Source: Leptolyngbya sp. NIES-2104
GTDB lineage: Bacteria > Cyanobacteriota > Cyanobacteriia > Leptolyngbyales > Leptolyngbyaceae
Length of the DNA stretch: 64,000 nt
NCBI RefSeq assembly: GCF_001485215.1
Contig: NZ_BBWW01000001.1
Span: forward strand, 806,001 to 870,000
Direction of reading: 5' to 3'
Shown: one piece after another, positions 36,994 to 45,105 of the stretch
Layout: every line of letters begins with the position of its first letter
How positions within the stretch are numbered: position 1 is the stretch's first letter
The notes under the pieces: model-generated
Database searches by the model: none
The model's input: the letters and a program-made list of their open reading frames with translations, nothing else
Told to the model about the DNA's origin: nothing
Made by a program: the position numbers and the translations under genes

Positions 36994-37078
36994 TTTAGAA
37001 TGAGTTCAACTTATTGAGATTTATCATCAACAATTTTGGAACTCCAGTAAAGTAGTTTGAAAGATTTATTGAGCGGAT

Positions 37079-38725
37079 ATGCAACTTTCACAAGGAAAAA
37101 CAGCGTTAAGTGGGTGGACGATGATCGTGATTGCGATCGCTGGATTGATCGCGCTCCCGATTATTGCGGTACTCAGCGGATTATTTGCGGATGCGCGATC
37201 GGTCTGGCAGCATTTAGCTGAAACAGTCTTGTCAACCTATGTTACGAATTCATTGTCATTGATGTTCTGGGTGGGTCTGGGTGTGACTGTGATTGGAACT
37301 GGAGCGGCTTGGCTCGTGACGATGTGCCGTTTTCCAGGGAGTCGAATTTTTACTTGGGCGCTGTTGTTACCGTTAGCTGCACCCGCTTATATCTTGGCGT
37401 ACACTTATACGGATTTGCTCGATTTCTATGGCATTGTGCAGACGAGTTTGCGATCGTGGTTCGGATGGAAAACAATGCAGGATTACTGGTTTCCCACGGT
37501 GCGATCGCTTTGGGGTGCGGCTTTAATGTTGGTACTGGTGCTGTATCCGTATGTGTATTTGTTAGCGCGATCGGCGTTCTTGTCTCAATCGGTTTGCACT
37601 TTGGAAGCAACTCGTAGTCTTGGGTGTAGTCCTTGGCAGAGTTTTAGAAAAGTCGCGTTACCGTTGGCGCGTCCTGCGATCGTGGCTGGATTGTCGCTGG
37701 CATTGATGGAAACTTTGAATGACTATGCAACTGTTCAATTTTTTGAAGTCAGTACGTTTACAACAGGAATTTACCGCACTTGGTTTGGATTGGGTGAAAG
37801 ACTTGCGGCAACACAATTAGCAGCATTTCTGTTGATCTTCATTTTTGCATTAATTCTGTTAGAGCAATTCTCACGGGGACGAGGGAAGTACTATCAATCG
37901 AGTCGTTCGCAATCGATTCAGAAATATCCGCTTCGGGGATTTAGAGCGATCGCAGCTTTCTTGTTCTGCATTGTGCCGTTGTTACTGGGCTTCTTTGTGC
38001 CTGGAGCATTTTTGCTCAAGATGACATTGGACAATTGGGAGGAAGTTTTTGATCAGCGATTTTGGACATTTGCCAGCAATAGTTTGATCGTGTCAGGGGT
38101 GGCGGCATTGGTCGCGATCGTTATCGGGATTATTCTGGCGTATGGGCTGAGATTAAATCGATCGATCACAATGCGGGTGGCGACTTACATAGCCTCAATG
38201 GGTTATGCAGTCCCTGGATCAGTCATTGCGGTTGGGATTTTAGTGCCGTTCGGATTGTTTGATAATGCGATCGATAGCTGGATGCGATCGACCTTTAATG
38301 TTTCAACCGGATTGCTACTAAGCGGAACTATCTTTGCGCTAATCTTTGCTTATTTAGTTCGATTCTTAGCATTGTCATTCAATAGCATCGAATCCAGCTT
38401 GACCAATATTAAACCGAGCTTAGATGATGCCTCTCGTAGCCTAGGATTTGGGGCAACCAATACATTGTTCCGAATTCATATTCCGTTGCTTTGGAAAGGA
38501 GTGTTAGCAGCGGCAATCTTAGTGTTTGTCGATGTGATGAAAGAGCTATCGGCAACATTGATTATTCGACCGTTTAACTTTGATACGTTAGCGGTTCATG
38601 TTTACAATCTCGCCTCTGATGAGCGATTAGCAGAAGCATCCGGATCAGCACTCGCGATCGTGCTGGTCGGATTGATTCCAGTCATACTACTGAGTTGGCA
38701 AATGGAGCAATCAACGAATCGATAA
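37079..38725 (+). CDS. futB: Iron(III)-type ABC transporter permease
   Basis: A 548-residue fused permease with two copies of the binding-protein-dependent transport domain and about 12 membrane segments. EAA-type loops are visible as LEATRSLGCSPWQSFRKVALP and DDASRSLGFGATNTLFRIHIP. This matches FbpB/FutB. It pairs with the divergent ATPase. The 3' end overlaps sppA tail to tail by 15 nt. The gap to the ATPase start is 85 nt and must carry both promoters. Confidence 0.87.
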   Translation: MQLSQGKTALSGWTMIVIAIAGLIALPIIAVLSGLFADARSVWQHLAETVLSTYVTNSLSLMFWVGLGVTVIGTGAAWLVTMCRFPGSRIFTWALLLPLAAPAYILAYTYTDLLDFYGIVQTSLRSWFGWKTMQDYWFPTVRSLWGAALMLVLVLYPYVYLLARSAFLSQSVCTLEATRSLGCSPWQSFRKVALPLARPAIVAGLSLALMETLNDYATVQFFEVSTFTTGIYRTWFGLGERLAATQLAAFLLIFIFALILLEQFSRGRGKYYQSSRSQSIQKYPLRGFRAIAAFLFCIVPLLLGFFVPGAFLLKMTLDNWEEVFDQRFWTFASNSLIVSGVAALVAIVIGIILAYGLRLNRSITMRVATYIASMGYAVPGSVIAVGILVPFGLFDNAIDSWMRSTFNVSTGLLLSGTIFALIFAYLVRFLALSFNSIESSLTNIKPSLDDASRSLGFGATNTLFRIHIPLLWKGVLAAAILVFVDVMKELSATLIIRPFNFDTLAVHVYNLASDERLAEASGSALAIVLVGLIPVILLSWQMEQSTNR

Positions 38726-40516
38726 ATCAAACGGCAGTCTTAAATACACATCTTTGGGATCATTCATTGCTTTCAAGCTCTCAAGCTCAGTCTGCAATTT
38801 CTTCATCTCAGTCGTGAGTGGATCGATCTGCGGTTCAGATTCCCGCACCATTGCACCTGTGAGCGTTTCAATCAAGCGCTCCTCAAACGATCGCGATTTT
38901 GGATATTCCTCAATTCGCCAATCCTCTCCAAGGTTCGCTTTATTCGCTGCTGCTCGAATCGCATCTTCGAGTCCGCCCAGTTGATCGACTAAGCCGATCG
39001 ATTTCGCCTGAGTCCCCGACCAGACCCGACCTTGAGCAATTTCCGCAACTCTCGATCGTTCCAGCTTGCGTGAGTCTGAGACTTTTTTGATGAACTGATC
39101 GTAGAAGCGATCGACGGATGCTTGAATAATTTTTAGCTCTTCTGGAGTCTTCGGACGGGAAACCGTTTGACTATCTGCAAAGCGTCCCGTTTTCACCACA
39201 TCCCAAGTAATGCCGTTTTGATTGGCGACTTGTTGCACGTTGATAATTCTGCCGAAAACCCCGATCGAACCTGTGATCGTCGTCGGTTCTGCAAAAATCT
39301 GACTCGCATACGTCGAAATCCAATAGCCGCCCGATGCCGCGACATTTCCCATCGACACAATCACAGGTTTCTTTTGATTCGTTAAAATCACTTCGCGCTG
39401 AATAATATCGGAAGCAGTTGCACTACCACCAGGACTATTCACTCTTAGAACAACGGCTTTGACCTCATCATCTAATCGTAAATCGCGCAGTTGTCTTGCT
39501 AATCGATCGCCTCCAATCTGTCCCGCAGCACCTTGACCATTAACGATTTCACCTTCGGCATAGAGAATCGCAATCTGATTTCTGCTTGATTTCGATTCGT
39601 TTTTATCTTCTGCAACTCGTGAATAGGTTCTCAAGTTAATTTGTCGAAATGACTGAGTTTCCTCATCTTCTCCGGTGAGCTTCTTCAACTCCGCAACCAT
39701 TTCATCCGAGTACGCAATGCGATCGACTAATTTCTCTTTGAGCGCTTCGTCTGGCTCTAACTGTCCAGAGCGATCAGCAATTGCCTGTAATTGCTTTGTG
39801 GGAATGTTTCTTGCCTTACTTGTCGTACTGAGAAAATCTGTCCAAATATCTCCGAGCAACTTTCGGGTTTGTTCTCGATCGGCAGCACTGCGGCGATTCT
39901 GCAAAAATGGCTCAACCGCCGATTTGTATTTTCCAACTCGTGTGACTTGAACCCCGATACCAAATCGCTGAAGTGCACGAGCGAAAAACAGACCTTCTGA
40001 ACTCAAGCCATTTGCTTCTAGTCCACCGATCGGATTGACTGCGATCGTATCTGCGATCGATGCCAAATAATATTCGCGTTCTTGCCATTCCACATCGTAC
40101 GCAAAAATCTTCTTGCCGCTGCCTTTAAATCGCTCTAAGGCTTCACGGACTTCGCGTAATGTTGCGTATCCGGTTGTACTTCCACTACCGCCTTTGAGGT
40201 AAATGCCGACAATTCGACTATCTTTCGCAGCTTCATCGATCGAGGTTAACACCGATCGCAGACTGACCGTATTCGGGCGACCTCCCGCGATCGCATCGTT
40301 GAGCACATCACGAGTACTTGCACTCGCGGGCGCGTCGGTAATCGTTTGCGCCAGATCGAACACCAACACAGACTTATCTCGAACCGTAGGACCCGAATCA
40401 CGAGCTGCCAGCATTGAAAGCGAAATCAGCAGCAAGAGCATCCCGCCCACACTGATACCCAGAAAAATGAATAGAGCTAGTAACGTAGCAAGAGTTTGTT
40501 TGAGAAAGTCACGCAT
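38711..40516 (-). CDS. sppA: Signal peptide peptidase SppA
   Basis: A 601-residue serine protease of the long (67-kDa) SppA type with an N-terminal membrane segment (about 10-33) and two tandem protease-fold halves. The nucleophile Ser is in NVAASGGYWIST and the general-base Lys in RVGKYKSAVEPF. It digests cleaved signal peptides at the membrane; cyanobacterial SppA proteins are also linked to thylakoid acclimation. The length is normal for the family. It is tail to tail with the permease gene. Confidence 0.94.
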   Translation of the reverse strand: MRDFLKQTLATLLALFIFLGISVGGMLLLLISLSMLAARDSGPTVRDKSVLVFDLAQTITDAPASASTRDVLNDAIAGGRPNTVSLRSVLTSIDEAAKDSRIVGIYLKGGSGSTTGYATLREVREALERFKGSGKKIFAYDVEWQEREYYLASIADTIAVNPIGGLEANGLSSEGLFFARALQRFGIGVQVTRVGKYKSAVEPFLQNRRSAADREQTRKLLGDIWTDFLSTTSKARNIPTKQLQAIADRSGQLEPDEALKEKLVDRIAYSDEMVAELKKLTGEDEETQSFRQINLRTYSRVAEDKNESKSSRNQIAILYAEGEIVNGQGAAGQIGGDRLARQLRDLRLDDEVKAVVLRVNSPGGSATASDIIQREVILTNQKKPVIVSMGNVAASGGYWISTYASQIFAEPTTITGSIGVFGRIINVQQVANQNGITWDVVKTGRFADSQTVSRPKTPEELKIIQASVDRFYDQFIKKVSDSRKLERSRVAEIAQGRVWSGTQAKSIGLVDQLGGLEDAIRAAANKANLGEDWRIEEYPKSRSFEERLIETLTGAMVRESEPQIDPLTTEMKKLQTELESLKAMNDPKDVYLRLPFDLSIR

Positions 40517-40704
40517 ACAAGTTAGAGAAGCATCCGAGAATGTCGCTTTTCCATGCTACATCCGATTTTGCGAATTCGAGGGAACACGTTTGCTCTGCGT
40601 GGCGAAGCCATCGCTGACAAATCCCGAAAAAGTGGGTTCATCAGTTCTTTACGGGGAACACTACTTTATGAAGTTTTTAACCGCCGATTCAAGGGTGAAC
40701 TGTC

Positions 40705-41856
40705 ATGGATCGATCGCTGGGTGATGCCCCTCTACCAAGCCAACCGAACCGAGATGCGGAATTGCAGGAAATTCAAGACCTGCAAGCAACTAAGGCACAA
40801 CTGCAAAAAGAGGTCGAGGAATTGCGGGCACTATGCGGGGCGAAGCCGCCGCAGTTTACCGCGCTCAAAGTGCGTGAACCCAAATTCTCGAAAGCCAAAA
40901 TCGGACTGTGGCTGATTCTGGTTTCGACTTTGGCACTGTCGATTCATAACGTGATTGTGCGAATTACGATCGGGCAACGGGTAAATCTATTCGGTTTGTT
41001 CTCGGTAGGCGGATTGATTCAACCGACGATCGGCAATTCACTCCTCGTTCTCTGGTTACGAATGCTGATTGTAGTGCCGCTGATGATGGGGATTGCGGGT
41101 TGGATTTATCCTTCAGCGTGGCGGGATTTACAGCGGTTGATTCTGAGCCGCGATCGTCGTTCTTTGTGGCACATTATCGGCAGTGGAGCGTTTCTCTTTT
41201 TGTCGCAAGTGCTGATTTATATTGCGATCGCTCAAATCGGTCCGGGTGCAGCGGTAACAATTCTCTTCATGTATCCGCTGATCACGGTTCCCTTAGCTTG
41301 GTGGTTATTTCACGATCGACCGACTCGTTTAAGAATCGCTGTGATGTCTTTGATTCTAATCGGGGTCGTTCTCACCGCAATTCCCAGTTTAGGAGCCGCA
41401 AAAATTGGGGGTGGTGTGGTCACAGCAGTATTCTCAGGAATTGCCTTCGCGCTGTATCTGATTCTGATGCAGCTTGGATTTCGGAAGGCGCATCCGGTTC
41501 CGGTGAGTGTGATTCAGTTTATGACAGTGCTGGTGTTATCGAGCGTGAGTTTATCACTGCCGATTTCACTGGGCGTTTCGGTCTTGCCTGCTGCGAGAAT
41601 TGGATTTTTGGGGGGTGGCTTGGTTCTAGGAGTCTTTACCCTCGTGGGCTATTTGGCGAATAACTTTGGAGTGCGATACATGGGAGCGGCGCAGGCTTCG
41701 ATTATTGCGTCGAGTGGTCCTGTGATAACCGCAGTTTTGGCGGCGTTAATCATTCGCACGAAGCTCGATTGGGTTCAAATTGTCGGAATTTTGCTTGTGA
41801 CGATCGGGGTGACTGCGCTGAGTTTTGAACGAATGAGAAAAACAAAAGCAGCATAA
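40705..41856 (+). CDS. DMT/EamA-family transporter with coiled-coil N-terminus
   Basis: A 383-residue protein with ten membrane segments in two EamA repeats, typical of drug/metabolite exporters. The substrate is unknown. Ahead of the first membrane segment is a cytosolic extension of about 65 residues that forms a coiled coil (AELQEIQDLQATKAQLQKEV), which is not part of the standard family. It starts with ATG at 40705. The 188 nt upstream contain no visible gene. Confidence 0.88.
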   Translation: MDRSLGDAPLPSQPNRDAELQEIQDLQATKAQLQKEVEELRALCGAKPPQFTALKVREPKFSKAKIGLWLILVSTLALSIHNVIVRITIGQRVNLFGLFSVGGLIQPTIGNSLLVLWLRMLIVVPLMMGIAGWIYPSAWRDLQRLILSRDRRSLWHIIGSGAFLFLSQVLIYIAIAQIGPGAAVTILFMYPLITVPLAWWLFHDRPTRLRIAVMSLILIGVVLTAIPSLGAAKIGGGVVTAVFSGIAFALYLILMQLGFRKAHPVPVSVIQFMTVLVLSSVSLSLPISLGVSVLPAARIGFLGGGLVLGVFTLVGYLANNFGVRYMGAAQASIIASSGPVITAVLAALIIRTKLDWVQIVGILLVTIGVTALSFERMRKTKAA

Positions 41857-41883
41857 TGGTAAAGGTGTTCATTGAGAGAAACG

Positions 41884-42117
41884 ATGCGATTTTCGGTGTC
41901 GAGTGGATCGGGGCAAGTGTTGGCAAATGGCAGATTAGTGATTCAAACCGATGAATCGGGAGTCCAGCGATTGTGCTTTGAAAGCGATCGCGGCACGTTC
42001 ATCACAGGCGGCGAAATTGCTCCAGATGGCGATCTGACCGAGGCAGCGAAAGAACTGTATCGAGAGTTCTTCCTCGCTTGGGGTGTGATGGGAATTACGA
42101 TGACCTCGATCGCTTAA
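41884..42117 (+). CDS. Small hypothetical protein
   Basis: A 77-residue protein starting at ATG 41884 (MRFSVSSGSGQVLANGRL), not at the TTG 12 bases earlier. Beta-rich start, helical end (LTEAAKELYREFFLAWG). I do not recognise it. It lies 27 nt after the transporter on the same strand and ends at a strong terminator, so they probably form one transcript. Confidence 0.7.
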   Translation: MRFSVSSGSGQVLANGRLVIQTDESGVQRLCFESDRGTFITGGEIAPDGDLTEAAKELYREFFLAWGVMGITMTSIA

Positions 42118-42123
42118 CCACAA

Positions 42124-42156
42124 AAAAGAACGTGGCAAACTTCACCACGTTCTTTT
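42124..42156. terminator. Bidirectional hairpin terminator
   Basis: AAAAGAACGTGG (42124-42135) and CCACGTTCTTTT (42145-42156) form a 12-bp perfect stem with a 9-nt loop, with A- and T-runs on the two sides. It lies between two convergent genes and can serve both. Confidence 0.9.
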
Positions 42157-42162
42157 CAAATT

Positions 42163-42531
42163 TTATTGACGCAATTTGACGAGTTCTTGCGGCGACGCAT
42201 TCAATTTAATTCGGACAAATGCAATTTGATCATTGGAGTTCAGCGTAAAATTCCAAGTCACATTGACCCCAAACATCGGCATTTGAACTCGCCCAGTGAT
42301 TTGATACTCTGAGTCTGTGACCACTCCAGCGTGCGGCAGTGCCATTAAGCCGATCGCTTCTTTCTTGAGATAGTTCGCGATCGCGTCGCGTCCCTCGATT
42401 GGTTTTTCAAACGGAGGTTGCATCGCACCGTCGATCGCAAAGAGTTCACTGGTCGCCTCAAATTCGCCAACGTTCAGCGTTTCAAAGTATTGCAGAATAG
42501 TTGGGTGCGAAATTCCGTCGATCGCTTGCAT
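42163..42531 (-). CDS. Orange carotenoid protein C-terminal domain homologue (CTDH)
   Basis: A 122-residue NTF2-fold protein that aligns with the C-terminal domain of OCP: PTILQYFETLN, GAMQPPFEKPIEG, a VQMPMFGVNVTWNF segment and the ASPQEL ending. CTDH proteins carry a keto-carotenoid and deliver it to helical carotenoid proteins or quench singlet oxygen. By alignment from memory, the Tyr and Trp that hydrogen-bond the carotenoid in OCP (Y201, W288) are kept, while the position of W277 is Met. There is no cysteine, so the disulfide dimer described for some CTDHs is not possible. No N-terminal-domain homologue is nearby. Confidence 0.8.
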   Translation of the reverse strand: MQAIDGISHPTILQYFETLNVGEFEATSELFAIDGAMQPPFEKPIEGRDAIANYLKKEAIGLMALPHAGVVTDSEYQITGRVQMPMFGVNVTWNFTLNSNDQIAFVRIKLNASPQELVKLRQ

Positions 42532-42653
42532 AAGGTTTCTGCCAAATCTAAACTCAGCCTACTAAACCGAACGCGATGACTCCTACTGACCTCAAGACGT
42601 ATCTTCCTGTAAATCTTTTAGAATGTAGGTAAATCAGTTCTAATGATGCCGCT

Positions 42654-43475
42654 ATGGTTCAAGCTGACCCCAATCGTGCAATTTTGCCATCGATCGCTGA
42701 GCTTCCTTGTTCAGATGATATTCCTGTGGATAACGAGAATCAGAATTTTATTCCAAATCTATTGCGATTTCTCTTGCAAGTCATTTGGCAAGATCGAATC
42801 GATTGGTTTTATGCAGTCAATATGGGCGTTTACCACACGACAGGCGTAAATCCTAGAGTCCCGATTGTCCCCGATGCGTTTCTTTGCCTAGGGGTCGAGC
42901 GGCGGAAACAGAGTCTTCAGGGAAGAGGTCGATCGAGCTATGTGACATGGGAGGAAAATTACATTCCACCGATTCTGACGCTGGAAGTTGTGTCTCAGAC
43001 TTACGGTGGTGAGTACGATGAGAAAATGCAAATTTATGCAAGGCTAGGAGTCTTGTACTATGTCATCTACAATCCTGAGTTTTGGCGACGCGATCAGCAC
43101 CAACCGTTTGAAGTCTACAAATTAATCAATGGTGTGTATCAGCTACAAATCGGTGAACCTCTTTGGATGCCAGAAATCGGATTAGGGATCGGGCGATTTC
43201 ATTGTGCTTCTGCGCCTGTCAATCAAGAAGCATTAGCTTGGTATGATGCGACAAGTACACGCTATCTGTTATCCGAGGAGCGTTTCGCTCAAGAACAACA
43301 ACGCGCAGAACAAGAACAACAACGGGCGGAACAAGAGCGACAACGAGCAGAACAAGAACGACAAACTAGATTAGATGCGGTGTCGAGATTGTTAAGCATG
43401 GGTCTGAGTGTGGAGCAGGTGGCGGAAGCGTTGAGTTTGTCGATCGGAGAAGTGCGATCGCAGCTTAATCCTTAA
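42654..43475 (+). CDS. Uma2-family (DUF820) endonuclease-like protein
   Basis: A 273-residue protein of the Uma2 family, very abundant in cyanobacteria, with a PD-(D/E)XK-like fold. Visible elements are VPDAFLCLGVE, PPILTLEVVSQTYGGEYDEK and IYARLGVLYYVIYNPE. A charged tail of EQQRAEQ/ERQRAEQ repeats (about 222-242) and a small helical end with LSVEQVAEALSLSIGEV follow. The function of the family is not established. It starts with ATG at 42654. Confidence 0.88.
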   Translation: MVQADPNRAILPSIAELPCSDDIPVDNENQNFIPNLLRFLLQVIWQDRIDWFYAVNMGVYHTTGVNPRVPIVPDAFLCLGVERRKQSLQGRGRSSYVTWEENYIPPILTLEVVSQTYGGEYDEKMQIYARLGVLYYVIYNPEFWRRDQHQPFEVYKLINGVYQLQIGEPLWMPEIGLGIGRFHCASAPVNQEALAWYDATSTRYLLSEERFAQEQQRAEQEQQRAEQERQRAEQERQTRLDAVSRLLSMGLSVEQVAEALSLSIGEVRSQLNP

Positions 43476-43506
43476 AAAAATCTCCTTTTGATGAGTCGGT
43501 GCAGCG

Positions 43507-44424
43507 ATGGAATTAGAGATAAAGCAAAAAGCGATCGAGCTTGGTTTCCATAAAGTCGGAATTGCTTCGGTCGCTAATCCGGCTCAATATCAAGCGATCG
43601 AAGCGTTGCAGAAATGGCTCGATCGAGGATTTCAAGCCGATATGGACTGGATGAACAATCCCAAACGCCAAGATATTCGCGAGTTAGTTCCAGGTGCAAA
43701 ATCAATCATTTGTGTTGCTCTGAACTATTACACTTCGCAGCAACGACCAGAGGGAAAAGACTATGCGAAAATTTCTCGCTATGGTTGGGGACGTGACTAT
43801 CACCGAATTCTGCACAAAAAACTCAAAGCATTTTCAACCTGGTTAGAACGGGACGGAGTTCAGGCGCGTTACTTTGCAGATACGGCTCCGGTACAAGACA
43901 AGTTCTGGGCACAGCAAGCGGGACTGGGATGGATTGCTAAGAATGGGAATGTGATTACACGAGAGTATGGCTCCTGGGTGTTTCTCGGTGGGATTGTAAC
44001 CAATTTAGAATTAGCTGTTGATCAACCTCATACGCCACACTGCGGAACCTGTACGCGCTGCATTGATGCCTGTCCCACGAATGCAATTACTGAACCGTTT
44101 GTGATTGATGCGAATCGGTGTATTGCTTATCATACGATCGAGAATCGCTCAGAAACATTGCCAGATATTGATCTCAAAGGTTGGGTGGCAGGTTGCGATA
44201 TCTGTCAGGATGTGTGCCCGTGGAATCAGCGATTTGCTCAAGAAACCGATGTCGAAGATTTTCAACCGCGATCGTGGAATATTGCACCCACTTTGCAAGA
44301 ACTCTCAGAACTCTCAGAAGCAGAATACGATCGACGATTCACAGGATCTGCCTTGCGACGCATCAAAATCCATATGTGGAGAAGGAACGCTCAGGCAAAC
44401 TTAGATTACGCTGAAAGAGAATAA
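43507..44424 (+). CDS. queG: Epoxyqueuosine reductase QueG
   Basis: A 305-residue protein that performs the last step of queuosine tRNA modification, reducing epoxyqueuosine with cobalamin and two [4Fe-4S] clusters. The cluster motifs are CGTCTRCIDACP (from about residue 179) and CDICQDVCP (from about 231). N-terminal motifs HKVGIA and DMDWMNNPKRQD are typical. The length fits the short form of QueG, without the HEAT-repeat extension. It starts with ATG at 43507 and is followed by arfB after 15 nt. Confidence 0.95.
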   Translation: MELEIKQKAIELGFHKVGIASVANPAQYQAIEALQKWLDRGFQADMDWMNNPKRQDIRELVPGAKSIICVALNYYTSQQRPEGKDYAKISRYGWGRDYHRILHKKLKAFSTWLERDGVQARYFADTAPVQDKFWAQQAGLGWIAKNGNVITREYGSWVFLGGIVTNLELAVDQPHTPHCGTCTRCIDACPTNAITEPFVIDANRCIAYHTIENRSETLPDIDLKGWVAGCDICQDVCPWNQRFAQETDVEDFQPRSWNIAPTLQELSELSEAEYDRRFTGSALRRIKIHMWRRNAQANLDYAERE

Positions 44425-44439
44425 TCGAGTCTCAGAACC

Positions 44440-44856
44440 ATGCTACAGATTTCTAAAGCGATCGCCCTTCCAGATTCAGAGATCGAACTCAGTGCGGTTC
44501 GTTCTCAAGGTGCAGGCGGACAGAACGTAAACAAAGTTGCAACCGCGATTCATTTGCGGTTTGATATTGCGGCTTCTTCATTGCCCGATCGCATTAAAAC
44601 GCGACTGTTAGAACTGAGTGACAACCGTATCACTAAAGAGGGTGTTGTTGTCATCAAAGCGCAATCACACCGCACACAAGAACAGAATCGCGAAGAAGCC
44701 TTAAAACGGCTGAAAGAGTTGATTCAAAGCGCGATGATTGTTCCAAAAAAACGCAAGCCGACGATTCCAAGTCGGGGCGCTCAAGAAAAACGATTGGATA
44801 GCAAAACCAAGCGCGGACAAGTCAAAGCACTACGCGGCAAAGTGACGGACGATTAG
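44440..44856 (+). CDS. arfB: Ribosome-rescue peptidyl-tRNA hydrolase ArfB
   Basis: A 138-residue protein of the class I release factor family that frees ribosomes stalled without a stop codon. The GGQ motif is in RSQGAGGQNVNKV (about residues 27-29), and the C-terminal tail is basic (KKRKPTIPSRGAQEKR), as needed to sit in the empty mRNA channel. The length is normal. Same strand as queG. It overlaps the next gene tail to tail by 4 nt. Confidence 0.94.
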   Translation: MLQISKAIALPDSEIELSAVRSQGAGGQNVNKVATAIHLRFDIAASSLPDRIKTRLLELSDNRITKEGVVVIKAQSHRTQEQNREEALKRLKELIQSAMIVPKKRKPTIPSRGAQEKRLDSKTKRGQVKALRGKVTDD

Positions 44857-45104
44857 AACACACGATAGTAAGACAGCACTTCAAACAGTAGAGCCGCAAT
44901 GATTGGAACGACGATCGGAATGACAACGACAAAGCCCCATTTATCAAAGCGGATCGGCTGATCTTTGGGTTTGAGAATATATGCACCTGCGGCAATTCCA
45001 GCGATCGTTAAAACAATGCCGAACACCAGAAAGATCACAAATCCCGATTGTGGAACACCCATCGCTTTACCCAGTACTACCTCAAATCCTAAGACGATCG
45101 ACAT
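44853..45104 (-). CDS. Small two-helix membrane protein
   Basis: An 83-residue protein with two hydrophobic segments (about 20-43 and 56-79) joined by a short charged loop (LKPKDQPIRFDKWG). No recognised family. It begins with ATG at 45104, one base after the stop of the CHASE2 kinase gene upstream, so it is probably cotranscribed with FecR-kinase. Confidence 0.7.
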   Translation of the reverse strand: MSIVLGFEVVLGKAMGVPQSGFVIFLVFGIVLTIAGIAAGAYILKPKDQPIRFDKWGFVVVIPIVVPIIAALLFEVLSYYRVF

Positions 45105-45105
45105 C

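Noticed and set aside
36994-37078. A Fur-box-like sequence between the iron transporter genes
   Set aside because: The segment around TTGAGATTTATCATCAA has too few matches to the Fur consensus to call it.
40203-40724. A 173-codon plus-strand frame over the start of sppA
   Set aside because: It lies antisense to the sppA N-terminus and its signal segment, and has no recognised motifs.
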